Below are positions 54,915 to 63,028 of a DNA stretch of 64,000 nucleotides, in pieces (position 1 is the first letter of the stretch; every line of letters starts with the position of its first letter). This DNA comes from Hyphomicrobiales bacterium (GTDB taxonomy: Bacteria > Pseudomonadota > Alphaproteobacteria > Rhizobiales > Xanthobacteraceae): assembly GCA_017305715.1 (NCBI GenBank), contig JAFKKG010000020.1:124001-188000 (forward strand), read 5' to 3'. Both the position numbers and the translations under genes were made by a program. The notes below the pieces were generated by a model. It had not been told where the DNA came from, did no database searches, and worked only from the letters and a program-made list of their open reading frames with translations.

Positions 54915-55954
54915 CCTGGCTTCAACGCGGCAAACCGCTCACGCGGAATCTTCGCCTCATCCAGCGCTTCGCCCAGCGCGATGACCGGCGCGTCGATCGC
55001 TTCGTCGGTGAGCTGGAACGTGCCGTGATGATGCGCCAGAGCGGACTGCGCGCCGCAATCGGCCAGAGCCTTGACCGCGTCAGACGGATTCATGTGCTGG
55101 TCGCGCATGAACCAGCGCGGTTCATAGGCGCCGATCGGGAGGATCGCCAGCCGCAGCGGGCCATGCGCTTCGGCCACCCGGCGAAAATGCCTGCCATAGC
55201 CGGAATCGCAGACGATGTAGAGTTTGCCGGCCGGTGTCTCCAGCACGAAGCTCGCCCACAGCGCCTTGTTGCGATCGAACAATCCGCGCGCCGACCAGTG
55301 CCGCGTCGGCACCAGCGTCACCGCGACGCCGCTGCCGAGCTCGACGCGGTCCTTCCAGTCGAAGGCTTCGGCCTTGATCGCGGCATCGGCGCCCAGCATG
55401 GTGACGTCGTTGCCGAGCGGCGTGATCACGCGCGGCGAAAATTTTGCCGCGAGTTTCGACAGGGTCGCCAGATCGAGATGATCGTAATGGCCGTGCGACA
55501 CCAGCACGGTGTCGATCTTCGGCAACGCATCGAACGCGATGCCGGGATCATTGTGCCGCCTCGGCCCGGCCCAGGAAAACGGCGAGGCCCGCATCGACCA
55601 TACGGGGTCGACCAGGATGTTGAGCCCGGCCGTCTGGATCAGCCAGCTCGCATGTCCGACGAATGACAGCCGCACCTTGTTGCCGTCGACGCGGGGCGGC
55701 GGCGTATCGGCGTGCGGGCTCGGCGCCCAATCCGGCCAGGTCGCGCGATGCCGGCCGCGGCCGAACTGCCAGCGCAGCACCTCGCCCAGCGATTTCGGCG
55801 GCGAGCCATCGGGATCGAAGAAAGTCAGGCCGTCGAAATGATCGGAAACAGGGCCGTCATAGGTTTTCATGCGGGACATCCAGACAGACGGCACGCCGGC
55901 GGCGAGGCCAAGGCCGGCAAGCACTCCAAGAACATGGCGGCGGGTGATGGTCAC
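54896..55954 (-). CDS. MBL-fold metallo-hydrolase (UlaG/NAPE-PLD-like), probably exported
   Basis: Metallo-beta-lactamase-fold hydrolase of 352 residues. The N-terminus MTITRRHVLGVLAGLGLAAG has twin arginines followed by a hydrophobic stretch, suggesting Tat export or a Tat-like anchor. The metal motif is VSHGHYDHLDLATL near 155-165, preceded by LSFVGHASWLIQTAG and ILVDPVW. Further ligands are in DSGYGRHF and ALAHHHGTFQL. Substrate unknown; relatives cleave phosphodiesters or lactones. Confidence 0.88.
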   Translation of the reverse strand: MTITRRHVLGVLAGLGLAAGVPSVWMSRMKTYDGPVSDHFDGLTFFDPDGSPPKSLGEVLRWQFGRGRHRATWPDWAPSPHADTPPPRVDGNKVRLSFVGHASWLIQTAGLNILVDPVWSMRASPFSWAGPRRHNDPGIAFDALPKIDTVLVSHGHYDHLDLATLSKLAAKFSPRVITPLGNDVTMLGADAAIKAEAFDWKDRVELGSGVAVTLVPTRHWSARGLFDRNKALWASFVLETPAGKLYIVCDSGYGRHFRRVAEAHGPLRLAILPIGAYEPRWFMRDQHMNPSDAVKALADCGAQSALAHHHGTFQLTDEAIDAPVIALGEALDEAKIPRERFAALKPGQVVEI

Positions 55955-56138
55955 AAGGCGGGATCGCAGGGAATGAAGGCGAAAGGCATGAGGCGTTATA
56001 TGGCGTGCGGCGGCGAAGTTGGAACCTGCGGCGCAGCCGGCGTCCCTGCCAAATGGTCCGGATTTTTAAAGTCCATTAAACCATAATATTTTCAATATCT
56101 TATGCCATATGCATCGACCCCGGACCGTTCAACCTTCC

Positions 56139-56167
56139 TTGACTTTCCGGCGTTCCGGGGGTTTAAC
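56139..56167 (+). promoter_or_regulatory. Candidate housekeeping promoter for ffh-rpsP-rimM
   Basis: TTGACT, a 17-base spacer and TTTAAC match the -35 (5 of 6) and -10 (4 of 6) consensus. It lies about 230 bases upstream of the ffh start, so the leader would include the repeat at 56279. Confidence 0.4.
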
Positions 56168-56278
56168 CCCGGCACTTCTCGGAAAGACGTTCTTTTCGAC
56201 CCGCCGCCCGGCCCTTGAGACCGGAGGCCAACGCCCGACAGCGCGATGCGCCCTCGGGCGCAAAATTGTTTGGATACC

Positions 56279-56379
56279 CCTCATCCCGAGGAGCCGCGAA
56301 GCGGCGTCTCGAAGGACGAGGCCACGGTGATCGCCACCACCCTTCGAGACGCAGGCTCCGCCTGCTCCTCAGGGTGAGG
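56279..56379. repeat. CCTCATCC-type dispersed repeat upstream of ffh
   Basis: CCTCATCCCGAGGAGCCGCG, then GGCGTCTCGAAGGACGAGG, a spacer, then CCTTCGAGACGCAGG and CTCCTCAGGGTGAGG. It is the same family as 47502-47603 and 58342-58444. It ends 20 bases before ffh. Confidence 0.75.
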
Positions 56380-56399
56380 TAGCAACAGGATAAACGGCA

Positions 56400-57944
56400 T
56401 TGTTCGACAATCTGTCGGAAAAGCTTGGTGGAATACTCGATCGGCTGACGGGCCGCGGTTCGCTGTCGGAAGCCGATGTCGATGCCGCGATGCGCGAGGT
56501 GCGTCGCGCGCTGCTGGAGGCCGACGTCTCCCTCGACGTCGTCAGAAGTTTTACCGATCGCGTGCGCGAGCAGGCGGTCGGCGCCACCGTGGTCAAGTCG
56601 GTCACGCCCGGCCAGATGGTGGTCAAGATCGTCCATGACGAACTGGTCGCCACGCTTGGCGCCGACGGCCAGACCATCGACCTCAATGCGGTGCCGCCGG
56701 TCGCGATCATGATGGTCGGCCTGCAGGGCTCCGGCAAAACCACTACGACAGCCAAACTCGCCCGCCGCATGACCCAGCGGGACAAGCGCAAGGTCTTGAT
56801 GGCCTCGCTCGACATCTATCGCCCCGCGGCGATGGAACAGCTCGCCGTGCTCGGGCGCGATCTCGATATCCCGACGCTGCCGATCGTGGCCGGCCAGAAG
56901 CCGGCGCAAATTGCAAAGCGCGCGCTGGAAGCGGCCAAGCTCGGCGGCTACGACGTGGTGCTGCTCGACACCGCCGGCCGCACCACGCTCGACGAAGAGA
57001 TGATGTCGGAAGCCGCGGAAATCAAAACCGCCGCCAATCCGCATGAAGTGCTGCTGGTCGCGGACTCCCTGACCGGCCAGGACGCGGTCAATCTCGCGCG
57101 CTCGTTCGATCAGCGCGTCGGCCTCACCGGCATTGTGCTGACGCGCGTGGACGGCGACGGCCGCGGCGGCGCGGCGCTGTCGATGCGCGCGGTCACGGGC
57201 AAGCCGATCAAGCTGATCGGCACCGGTGAAAAGACCGACGCGCTGGAGGATTTCCACCCCAGCCGGATCGCCGGCCGCATCCTCGGCATGGGCGACGTGG
57301 TGTCGCTGGTCGAGCGCGCCGCCGCGAATATCGACGCCGAGAAGGCCGCGCGTACCGCCGAGCGGATGCGCAAGGGCCAGTTCGACCTCAACGACATGCG
57401 CGAGCAGTTGCTGCAGATGGCGAATATGGGCGGCATCTCGGGCCTGATGGGCATGATGCCCGGCATCGCCAAGATGAAGAACCAGATCGCGGCCGCCGGA
57501 ATCGACGACAAGATCCTCAAGCGCCAGGTCGCGGTGATCGACTCGATGACGCGGCAGGAGCGCAAGAATCCCGACATCCTCAAAGCCAGCCGCAAGAAGC
57601 GCATCGCCGCCGGCGCCGGCCAGGAGGTCCAGGAAGTCAACAAGCTGCTGAAGATGCACCGGAACATGGCCGACATGATGAAGGCGATGGGTTCGGGCAA
57701 GCGCGGCCCGATGGCCGGCATCGCGCAGGCGATGGGTTTTGGCGGCGGCATGCCGTCGGCCGAGCAGATGAAGGCGCTGGCGGAGAAAATGCCGGGTGGC
57801 GCAGGCCCCGGCGGCATGCCCGCCCTGCCAAAGGATATTCCGGTGGGCTTGCGTCAAGGCCTGCCGAATTTGCCGGGGCTGACGGGCCTCAGCGGCAAGC
57901 CGACGCTGCCGGGTCTCGGCGGCTTCCCCGGCAAGAAGAAATAA
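56400..57944 (+). CDS. ffh: Signal recognition particle protein Ffh (SRP54)
   Basis: GTPase that binds 4.5S RNA and signal sequences of nascent membrane proteins. N-domain, then G-domain with [41 protein letters not shown] and [14 protein letters not shown]; the last has Arg where Lys is more usual. The M-domain from about 300 is methionine-rich, with a glycine/proline tail. The start is TTG at 56400 with AGGA 9 bases upstream; [10 protein letters not shown] is the usual opening. Length is 514 residues. Its receptor gene ftsY is 7 kb away. Confidence 0.97.
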   Translation: MFDNLSEKLGGILDRLTGRGSLSEADVDAAMREVRRALLEADVSLDVVRSFTDRVREQAVGATVVKSVTPGQMVVKIVHDELVATLGADGQTIDLNAVPPVAIMMVGLQGSGKTTTTAKLARRMTQRDKRKVLMASLDIYRPAAMEQLAVLGRDLDIPTLPIVAGQKPAQIAKRALEAAKLGGYDVVLLDTAGRTTLDEEMMSEAAEIKTAANPHEVLLVADSLTGQDAVNLARSFDQRVGLTGIVLTRVDGDGRGGAALSMRAVTGKPIKLIGTGEKTDALEDFHPSRIAGRILGMGDVVSLVERAAANIDAEKAARTAERMRKGQFDLNDMREQLLQMANMGGISGLMGMMPGIAKMKNQIAAAGIDDKILKRQVAVIDSMTRQERKNPDILKASRKKRIAAGAGQEVQEVNKLLKMHRNMADMMKAMGSGKRGPMAGIAQAMGFGGGMPSAEQMKALAEKMPGGAGPGGMPALPKDIPVGLRQGLPNLPGLTGLSGKPTLPGLGGFPGKKK

Positions 57945-57991
57945 TCGCGATCAACTCACTCTCATCACATCCAACCCTTACGGAGAATACA

Positions 57992-58324
57992 ATGTCAGTC
58001 GTTATCCGCCTTGCTCGCGCAGGCACCAAGAAGCGTCCGGTCTATCACGTCGTCGTCGCCGATTCGCGCTTTCCCCGTGACGGCCGCTTCATCGAGCGTC
58101 TCGGCCATTTCAATCCACTGCTGCCGAAGGACAATGAGGCGCGCCTGAAGCTTGACATGGACAAGGTCAAGTCCTGGCTCGCCAAGGGCGCGCAGCCGTC
58201 CGACCGCGTCACCCGTTTCCTCGATGCGGCCGGCGTCGTGAAGCGCACCGCGCGCAACAACCCGGAAAAGGCCGTGCCGCGCAAGGAGCGCAAGGCCGCT
58301 GCCGAAGCCGCCGCGAAGTCATAA
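57992..58324 (+). CDS. rpsP: 30S ribosomal protein S16
   Basis: Small-subunit assembly protein. The opening [20 protein letters not shown] and [11 protein letters not shown] are diagnostic. The lysine/alanine-rich C-terminal tail gives 110 residues, long as in related species. A GGAG site lies just upstream. It follows ffh by 47 bases in the ffh-rpsP-rimM run. Confidence 0.98.
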   Translation: MSVVIRLARAGTKKRPVYHVVVADSRFPRDGRFIERLGHFNPLLPKDNEARLKLDMDKVKSWLAKGAQPSDRVTRFLDAAGVVKRTARNNPEKAVPRKERKAAAEAAAKS

Positions 58325-58341
58325 GGCGTTGTGATGGGCCG

Positions 58342-58444
58342 GGCCTCGTGCTTCGAGACGGACGGCTCTCGCCGTGCTCCCCCGCATGAGGAATTAACCC
58401 CTCGTCCTGAGCAGGCGCAAAGCGCCGTCTCGATGGATGAGGCC
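58342..58444. repeat. CCTCATCC-type dispersed repeat in rpsP-rimM spacer
   Basis: GGCCTCGTGCTTCGAGACGG at one end, CCCTCGTCCTGAGCAGGCGC and GCCGTCTCGATGGATGAGGCC at the other. It occupies nearly the whole spacer and its last GAGG (58439-58442) sits 7 bases before the rimM ATG, so the repeat seems to supply the ribosome site. Confidence 0.75.
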
Positions 58445-58449
58445 CGCTG

Positions 58450-58974
58450 ATGGCGACATCTGTTATTTGTGTCGCCCGGATCGGCGCCGCGCATGGTGTG
58501 CGCGGCGCAGTGAAGCTGTGGACGTTTACCGAAGATCCGCTGGCCGTCAGGGATTACGGCCCGCTGATGACCAAGGACGGTGCGCGCCAGTTCGAAGTGG
58601 CGCATGTCCGCGAAGCAAAGGACCATCTGGTCGCCACGTTCAAAGGCGTCGCCACCCGCGAGGATGCCGAACGCCTCAACGGCATCGAGCTCTATATCGC
58701 GCGCGAAAAACTACCCGCGACCGATGAGGACGAATATTATCACGCCGATCTGATCGGGCTTGCCGCCGTCAATGCCGCGAACGAGCCGATCGGCCGCGTG
58801 CTCGCGATCCACAATTTCGGCGCCGGCGACATCATCGAGATCGCGCCGCCGCAAGGCCCCACGATGCTGCTGCCGTTCACCAATGCCGTGGTGCCGACGG
58901 TCGATCTTGCCGGCGGCCGCGTCGTGATCGAACTGCCCGACGAAATCGCGGGCGACGATCCGTCGGCGGCCTGA
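58450..58974 (+). CDS. rimM: Ribosome maturation factor RimM
   Basis: Binds S19 and helps 16S rRNA processing. The N-terminal RimM domain shows [20 protein letters not shown]. The PRC-barrel half has [31 protein letters not shown] and [11 protein letters not shown]. Length is 174 residues. It would normally be followed by trmD, but a LysR/MFS pair intervenes here. Confidence 0.96.
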   Translation: MATSVICVARIGAAHGVRGAVKLWTFTEDPLAVRDYGPLMTKDGARQFEVAHVREAKDHLVATFKGVATREDAERLNGIELYIAREKLPATDEDEYYHADLIGLAAVNAANEPIGRVLAIHNFGAGDIIEIAPPQGPTMLLPFTNAVVPTVDLAGGRVVIELPDEIAGDDPSAA

Positions 58975-58987
58975 TCGAGGAATATTC

Positions 58988-59899
58988 TCAGCCCGTCGCC
59001 CGGCCCTGCTGCTCGAGCCAGTCGCAGAACACTGCGCTGTGCGGATCATTGCTGCGGCCTGCGGGAAAATACGCAAAGTAGCTCCGCGCCGGCAGGCTGA
59101 TGGTCGGAAACGGCGTCACCAGACGCCCGGCCGCAAGATCGTCGGCGATCAGCGCCGTCGGACCCATCGCCACGCCAAGACCGTCGACCGCAGCCTGAAT
59201 CGTCAAATAGAAATGATCGAAGCTCAGCGAGGCTGCCGGCTCCAGCGCGGATTGCCCGGCCTCAGTGAGCCAGTCGCGCCATAGCCGCGGCATTGACGTG
59301 ACATGCAGCAGCGTATGCCGGGAGAGGTCTGTGATCTCGTGCAGCGGCAATTGCCGGAGTTGCGATGGGCTGCACACCGGCAACCGCCGCTCCGACACCA
59401 GGAAGCGTGACGAGAAGCCGTGAAACGTGTCCGGCCCGCCGCGGATCACCACGTCGAACGTATCCGGCAGCGCATCCACCGGATCATTCCCTGTGCTGAG
59501 ACGCACCTCGATGTCCGGATGCTCGGCGCGAAACCGGCTCATCCGTGGCAGCAACCAGCGCAGACTGAATGTCGCGAGCGCATTGACACGCAGCACCGCC
59601 ACCACCGCATCATCGCGCCGCTCGCGATGCTGCTGCACGGCGGCCGAGATCCGGTCGAGCGCGGGAGCGAATTCTGCGAGCAACGCCGCGCCTGCCGGCG
59701 TCAGCACCACGCGCCGGACCGACCGCCGAAACAGCGATGGCGCCCCCAGCCATTGCTCGAGCAACCGAATCTGCTGGCTGACCGCACCATGCGTCACGCT
59801 GAGCTCGGCGGCCGCTTCCTTGAAGCTGCCGAGGCGCGCGGCGGCCTCAAAGGCGCGGACCGCATTGAGCGGCGGCAGGCTGCGGCGTGGGATGAACAT
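58988..59899 (-). CDS. LysR-family transcriptional regulator (GcvA-like)
   Basis: Winged-helix regulator of 303 residues. The HTH lies at about residues 20-45 (LGSFKEAAAELSVTHGAVSQ), followed by the linker helix and an effector domain with LRWLLPRMSRFRAEHPDIEV. The start MFIPRRSLPPLNAVRAFEAA at 59899 is the family opening; ATG 59914 is an alternative. It diverges from an MFS gene, which it probably controls. It ends 13 bases from the rimM stop, convergent with it. Effector unknown. Confidence 0.92.
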   Translation of the reverse strand: MFIPRRSLPPLNAVRAFEAAARLGSFKEAAAELSVTHGAVSQQIRLLEQWLGAPSLFRRSVRRVVLTPAGAALLAEFAPALDRISAAVQQHRERRDDAVVAVLRVNALATFSLRWLLPRMSRFRAEHPDIEVRLSTGNDPVDALPDTFDVVIRGGPDTFHGFSSRFLVSERRLPVCSPSQLRQLPLHEITDLSRHTLLHVTSMPRLWRDWLTEAGQSALEPAASLSFDHFYLTIQAAVDGLGVAMGPTALIADDLAAGRLVTPFPTISLPARSYFAYFPAGRSNDPHSAVFCDWLEQQGRATG

Positions 59900-59947
59900 G
59901 ACGCCCTGATACAAGATTTTCTAACGCATGATCCGATTATTACTGAT

Positions 59948-59997
59948 TTGTGACAAGTATCTTCGGAGTCCATAGTCTCTCACAAGCTATTCGCTTG
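59948..59997. promoter_or_regulatory. Candidate LysR operator region
   Basis: The AT-rich 171-base gap between the divergent LysR and MFS genes holds two small inverted repeats: TTGT-G-ACAA (59948-59956) and CAAGC-TATTC-GCTTG (59983-59997). LysR proteins usually bind such sites between their own gene and the target. Confidence 0.35.
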
Positions 59998-60070
59998 GCT
60001 ACTTTTTTTGAGACCATACCCCAATGCACCGGCACTCTACCTTTAGATTTTCTCCCTTTGGTTGGCAGCG

Positions 60071-61285
60071 ATGAGTGTGTCCGTGGGAGCTGAGCCGTCC
60101 CGCCCCGATCGCGCCCGAGCGACGCGAACCCTCACGGTGACCGGGTTCAATCACGCCCTCCACGACGGCTACACCGACGTCATCTACGTGCTGCTGCCGG
60201 TCTGGCAGGCCGAATTCGCCCTGAGCTACGGGATGCTCGCGTTGCTGCGCGGGCTTTATGCCGGCGCCATGGCGGGACTGCAGATTCCGGTCGGACGCAT
60301 CGCCGAGCGGATTGACGGCAAGATCATCCTGATCGCGGGCACGGTGCTCTCGGCGCTTGGCTACGTGTTTGCTGGATTATCGGGCGGCGTCATTGGGCTT
60401 GGACTGGCGCTCGCGCTGTCCGGAGCGGGCTCGAGCACGCAGCATCCGATCGCATCCGCCGCGGTGTCGCGCGCTTATGGCGCGGCGGCGCGCGGGCCGC
60501 TCGGCATCTACAATTTCACCGGCGATCTCGGCAAGGCCGCGATCCCCGCACTGGCCTCGATCCTGCTGGTGATCATGTCGTGGCAGCACACATTGCTCGC
60601 ACTCGCCTTCGCTGGCTTGCTCGTCGCGGTCTGCATCGCGCTATGGATGCCCTCCGTCGGCAGAGGAGTTGAGAGCCAGGCAGTCGCTGCATCGCACCGC
60701 CAAGGCGCCACCGGCGGCGGTTTTAGCTGGCTGCTCGCGATCGGAATTCTCGACACCGCCGTCAGGATGGGTTTCCTCACCTTCCTGCCGTTCCTGTTGC
60801 TCGATAAGGGCGCCTCGCTCCCGACCAACGGCTTTGCGCTGGCACTGGTCTTCATCGGTGGCGCGGCGGGAAAATTCACCTGCGGCTGGCTTGGCCAGCG
60901 GGTCGGCATGTTGCGCACCGTGCTGATCACCGAAGGCGGAACGGCCGTGCTGATCCTGGCAGTGCTGGCATTGCCGCTGGCGCCCGCGATGGTGCTGCTG
61001 CCGCTGCTCGGCGTGATGCTCAACGGCACATCCTCCGTCCTCTATGGCACGGTGCCCGAGCTCACGCCGCCGCATCAGACCGAGCGCGCCTTCGCGCTGT
61101 TCTATACGGGGACCATCGGATCGGGCGCGGTCGCGCCGGTGTTCTATGGCCTGCTTGGTGACGCGCTCGGCCCACCGCTCGCGACCGCGGCCACCGCGAT
61201 GACGGCGCTCGCGATCTGTCCGCTTGTTGTCGTGCTCGCGCGGCATCTGTCTGGCGGAGCCAATGCGCGCCCCGCCGGCACCTGA
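60071..61285 (+). CDS. MFS transporter, fosmidomycin-resistance (Fsr)-like
   Basis: Inner-membrane efflux protein of 404 residues with about twelve hydrophobic segments. The first one follows GFNHALHDGYTDVIYVLLPV, the Fsr-group hallmark; HPIASAAVSRAYG and GKFTCGWLGQRVG are also typical. ATG 60071 is chosen; a TTG at 60062 is possible. It diverges from a LysR gene. Export of a toxic compound is likely, but the substrate is not shown. Confidence 0.88.
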   Translation: MSVSVGAEPSRPDRARATRTLTVTGFNHALHDGYTDVIYVLLPVWQAEFALSYGMLALLRGLYAGAMAGLQIPVGRIAERIDGKIILIAGTVLSALGYVFAGLSGGVIGLGLALALSGAGSSTQHPIASAAVSRAYGAAARGPLGIYNFTGDLGKAAIPALASILLVIMSWQHTLLALAFAGLLVAVCIALWMPSVGRGVESQAVAASHRQGATGGGFSWLLAIGILDTAVRMGFLTFLPFLLLDKGASLPTNGFALALVFIGGAAGKFTCGWLGQRVGMLRTVLITEGGTAVLILAVLALPLAPAMVLLPLLGVMLNGTSSVLYGTVPELTPPHQTERAFALFYTGTIGSGAVAPVFYGLLGDALGPPLATAATAMTALAICPLVVVLARHLSGGANARPAGT

Positions 61286-61337
61286 CGACGGTCGCAGCTC
61301 CGGCGCGCCGGTTTCAGCCAAGCCCTCGACGCCGTCG

Positions 61338-61371
61338 CCCCGGCCGCAAGGCCTCGACCTTGCGGCCGGGG
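61338..61371 (+). terminator. 14-bp perfect hairpin between the MFS gene and trmD
   Basis: CCCCGGCCGCAAGG and CCTTGCGGCCGGGG pair perfectly over 14 bp around CCTCGA. No long T run follows. It ends 17 bases before the trmD ATG, so besides ending the MFS transcript it might affect trmD translation. Confidence 0.5.
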
Positions 61372-61388
61372 TGCCTTAACCAGAGGCC

Positions 61389-62123
61389 ATGACCGCTCTG
61401 CCGACGACCTGGCGCGCCACCATCCTTACCCTGTTCCCGGACATGTTTCCGGGACCACTCGGCGTCAGCCTGGCGGGCAAGGCGCTGGCCTCCGGGCTGT
61501 GGGCGCTGGAGGCGCGTGACATCAGGGATTCGGCCACCGACCGCCACCGCAGCGTCGACGACACCCCGGCCGGTGGCGGGCCCGGCATGGTGCTGCGCGC
61601 CGACGTGCTGGCCGCGGCGATTGATGCCGCCGATACCGGCCAGGACCGCCCGCGCCTTTTGATGAGCCCCCGAGGTCGGCCATTGACCCAGTCGCGGGTG
61701 ACAGAGCTTGCGGCGGGTCCGGGGCCGCTGATCGTCTGCGGCCGGTTCGAGGGCATCGACGAGCGGGTGATTGCGGCACGGGGTCTCGAGGAGGTCTCTA
61801 TTGGAGACTATGTGCTGTCCGGGGGCGAAATCGCCGCCATGGTGCTGGTCGACGCATGTGTGCGGCTATTGCCGGGCGTGATGGGAAAACAGGCCTCGGG
61901 AACCGAGGAGAGCTTTTCGGAAGGACTACTGGAATACCCCCAATATACCCGGCCGCAGGAGTTCGAGGGCCGCTTGATCCCGGAAATCCTGGTTTCCGGC
62001 GACCACGCCAAGGTGGCCGCCTGGCGTCAGGCCGAGGCCGAGGCCCTGACCCGGGCACGGCGGCCGGATTTGTGGGCGATTAAGGCGCGCCAAAAACGCC
62101 CAAAAAGCCCGACAGACGGGTGA
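61389..62123 (+). CDS. trmD: tRNA (guanine-37-N1)-methyltransferase TrmD
   Basis: SPOUT methyltransferase that makes m1G37 and prevents frameshifting. [22 protein letters not shown] opens the family part (given here in pieces: [20 protein letters not shown]). The catalytic and knot motifs are [31 protein letters not shown] and [10 protein letters not shown]. Length is 244 residues. It precedes rplS by 115 bases; rimM, its usual partner, is 2.4 kb upstream. Confidence 0.97.
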   Translation: MTALPTTWRATILTLFPDMFPGPLGVSLAGKALASGLWALEARDIRDSATDRHRSVDDTPAGGGPGMVLRADVLAAAIDAADTGQDRPRLLMSPRGRPLTQSRVTELAAGPGPLIVCGRFEGIDERVIAARGLEEVSIGDYVLSGGEIAAMVLVDACVRLLPGVMGKQASGTEESFSEGLLEYPQYTRPQEFEGRLIPEILVSGDHAKVAAWRQAEAEALTRARRPDLWAIKARQKRPKSPTDG

Positions 62124-62238
62124 CAAGCGCGCGCCTATGCCTTATACGGGCGCCAAATCCGCAAGTGACAGCAGGATAGATGGACGTTCGCGCAGCCCGC
62201 GCTGGACTGGCTGGGCGCGCCGCCCGATGGAGATTTCA

Positions 62239-62619
62239 ATGGACCTCATTCAACAGCTCGAAAAAGAGCAATTCGACAAATTGGCCGCCACCAAGTCGGT
62301 CCCCGAGTTCGGCCCCGGCGACACCGTGATCGTCAACGTCAAGGTGGTCGAAGGCGAGCGCACCCGCGTGCAGGCCTATGAAGGCGTTTGCATCGGCCGT
62401 TCCGGCGGCGGACTCAACGAGAGCTTCACCGTTCGCAAGATCTCCTACGGCGAAGGCGTGGAACGCGTATTCCCCGTGATGTCGCCGATGATCGACTCGA
62501 TCAAGGTGGTGCGCCGCGGCAAGGTGCGTCGCGCCAAGCTGTATTACCTGCGCAATCTGCGCGGCAAGTCGGCCCGCATCGTCGAAAAGACCGAGCGCGC
62601 GGCCGCCGTCGGCGAGTAA
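62239..62619 (+). CDS. rplS: 50S ribosomal protein L19
   Basis: Large-subunit protein at the subunit interface. [40 protein letters not shown] and the C-terminal [20 protein letters not shown] are diagnostic. Length is 126 residues. Start [11 protein letters not shown] at 62239; the frame is open 34 codons further but not ribosomal. Confidence 0.98.
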   Translation: MDLIQQLEKEQFDKLAATKSVPEFGPGDTVIVNVKVVEGERTRVQAYEGVCIGRSGGGLNESFTVRKISYGEGVERVFPVMSPMIDSIKVVRRGKVRRAKLYYLRNLRGKSARIVEKTERAAAVGE

Positions 62620-62644
62620 TTCGTCCTCTGCAGGGGGGGTGACC

Positions 62645-62675
62645 AAAAGCGCGGGGTTTTGCCCCGCGCTTTTTT
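62645..62675 (+). terminator. Rho-independent terminator after rplS
   Basis: AGCGCGGGG and CCCCGCGCT form a 9-bp stem with a short T-rich loop, flanked by AAAA and followed by TTTTTT. It lies 26 bases past the stop. Confidence 0.95.
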
Positions 62676-62689
62676 GTTGGCCTTTCGTC

Positions 62690-62764
62690 AGTGCGAGCGA
62701 AGCGAAGCAATCCCATACTTCCCCAGCGGCGCCATGGATGGCTTCGCTTCGTTCGCAATGACGG
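62690..62764. repeat. GCGAGCG...GAAGCAATC inverted repeat
   Basis: GTGCGAGCGAAGCGAAGCAA at the left and GGCTTCGCTTCGTTCGCAAT at the right form imperfect inverted arms. It is a diverged member of the family at 48141-48209. It lies between the rplS terminator and the leuC promoter region. Confidence 0.75.
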
Positions 62765-62811
62765 TGGCAAGAAACGCATATCGCGATTAGATACCTCATG
62801 TGCTATGAGGC

Positions 62812-62824
62812 TAGAATGGTTCCA
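62812..62824 (+). promoter_or_regulatory. Irr-box (ICE)-like inverted repeat upstream of leuC
   Basis: TAGAA-TGG-TTCCA has the same spacing as the perfect repeat upstream of acnA, with one mismatch (TTCCA for TTCTA). It lies 205 bases before leuC. leuC encodes an iron-sulfur enzyme and, as I recall, is Irr-controlled in Bradyrhizobium. The remaining 200 bases before leuC hold small hairpins (ATCGATC/GATCGAT near 62851) and no confident gene. Confidence 0.4.
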
Positions 62825-63028
62825 GATCAGGCCAGCTTTGCCGTCCGGCGCATCGATCCCTTCGTGATCGATGATCGCTCGCGGCTGCCCGGTCGCTTTT
62901 TCGGGCGCTTTGCGACCTCGGCGACGTCTGAGCTTAGCTGCGGCCTTTGATGCCGCGCTGACTGCCTCTTGCCTGGCGCGCGTAACCGCGCCGACCGCTC
63001 ACACAGATAAATTTTGGAGCTGACGCTC

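Larger units (their letters stand above)
55955..56399. other. Noncoding region upstream of ffh
   Basis: About 445 bases between the divergent metallo-hydrolase gene and ffh. It contains an AT-rich patch near 56070-56110, a good promoter candidate at 56139 and a dispersed repeat at 56279. Short plus-strand frames exist, but none has coding character. Confidence 0.6.

Noticed and set aside
62816-62950. 44-codon frame (MVPDQASFAVRRIDPFVIDD...) with GAGG upstream, before leuC
   Set aside because: It has a plausible ribosome site but starts inside the Irr-like inverted repeat, where an operator or promoter is more likely, and shows no leucine-rich leader character.
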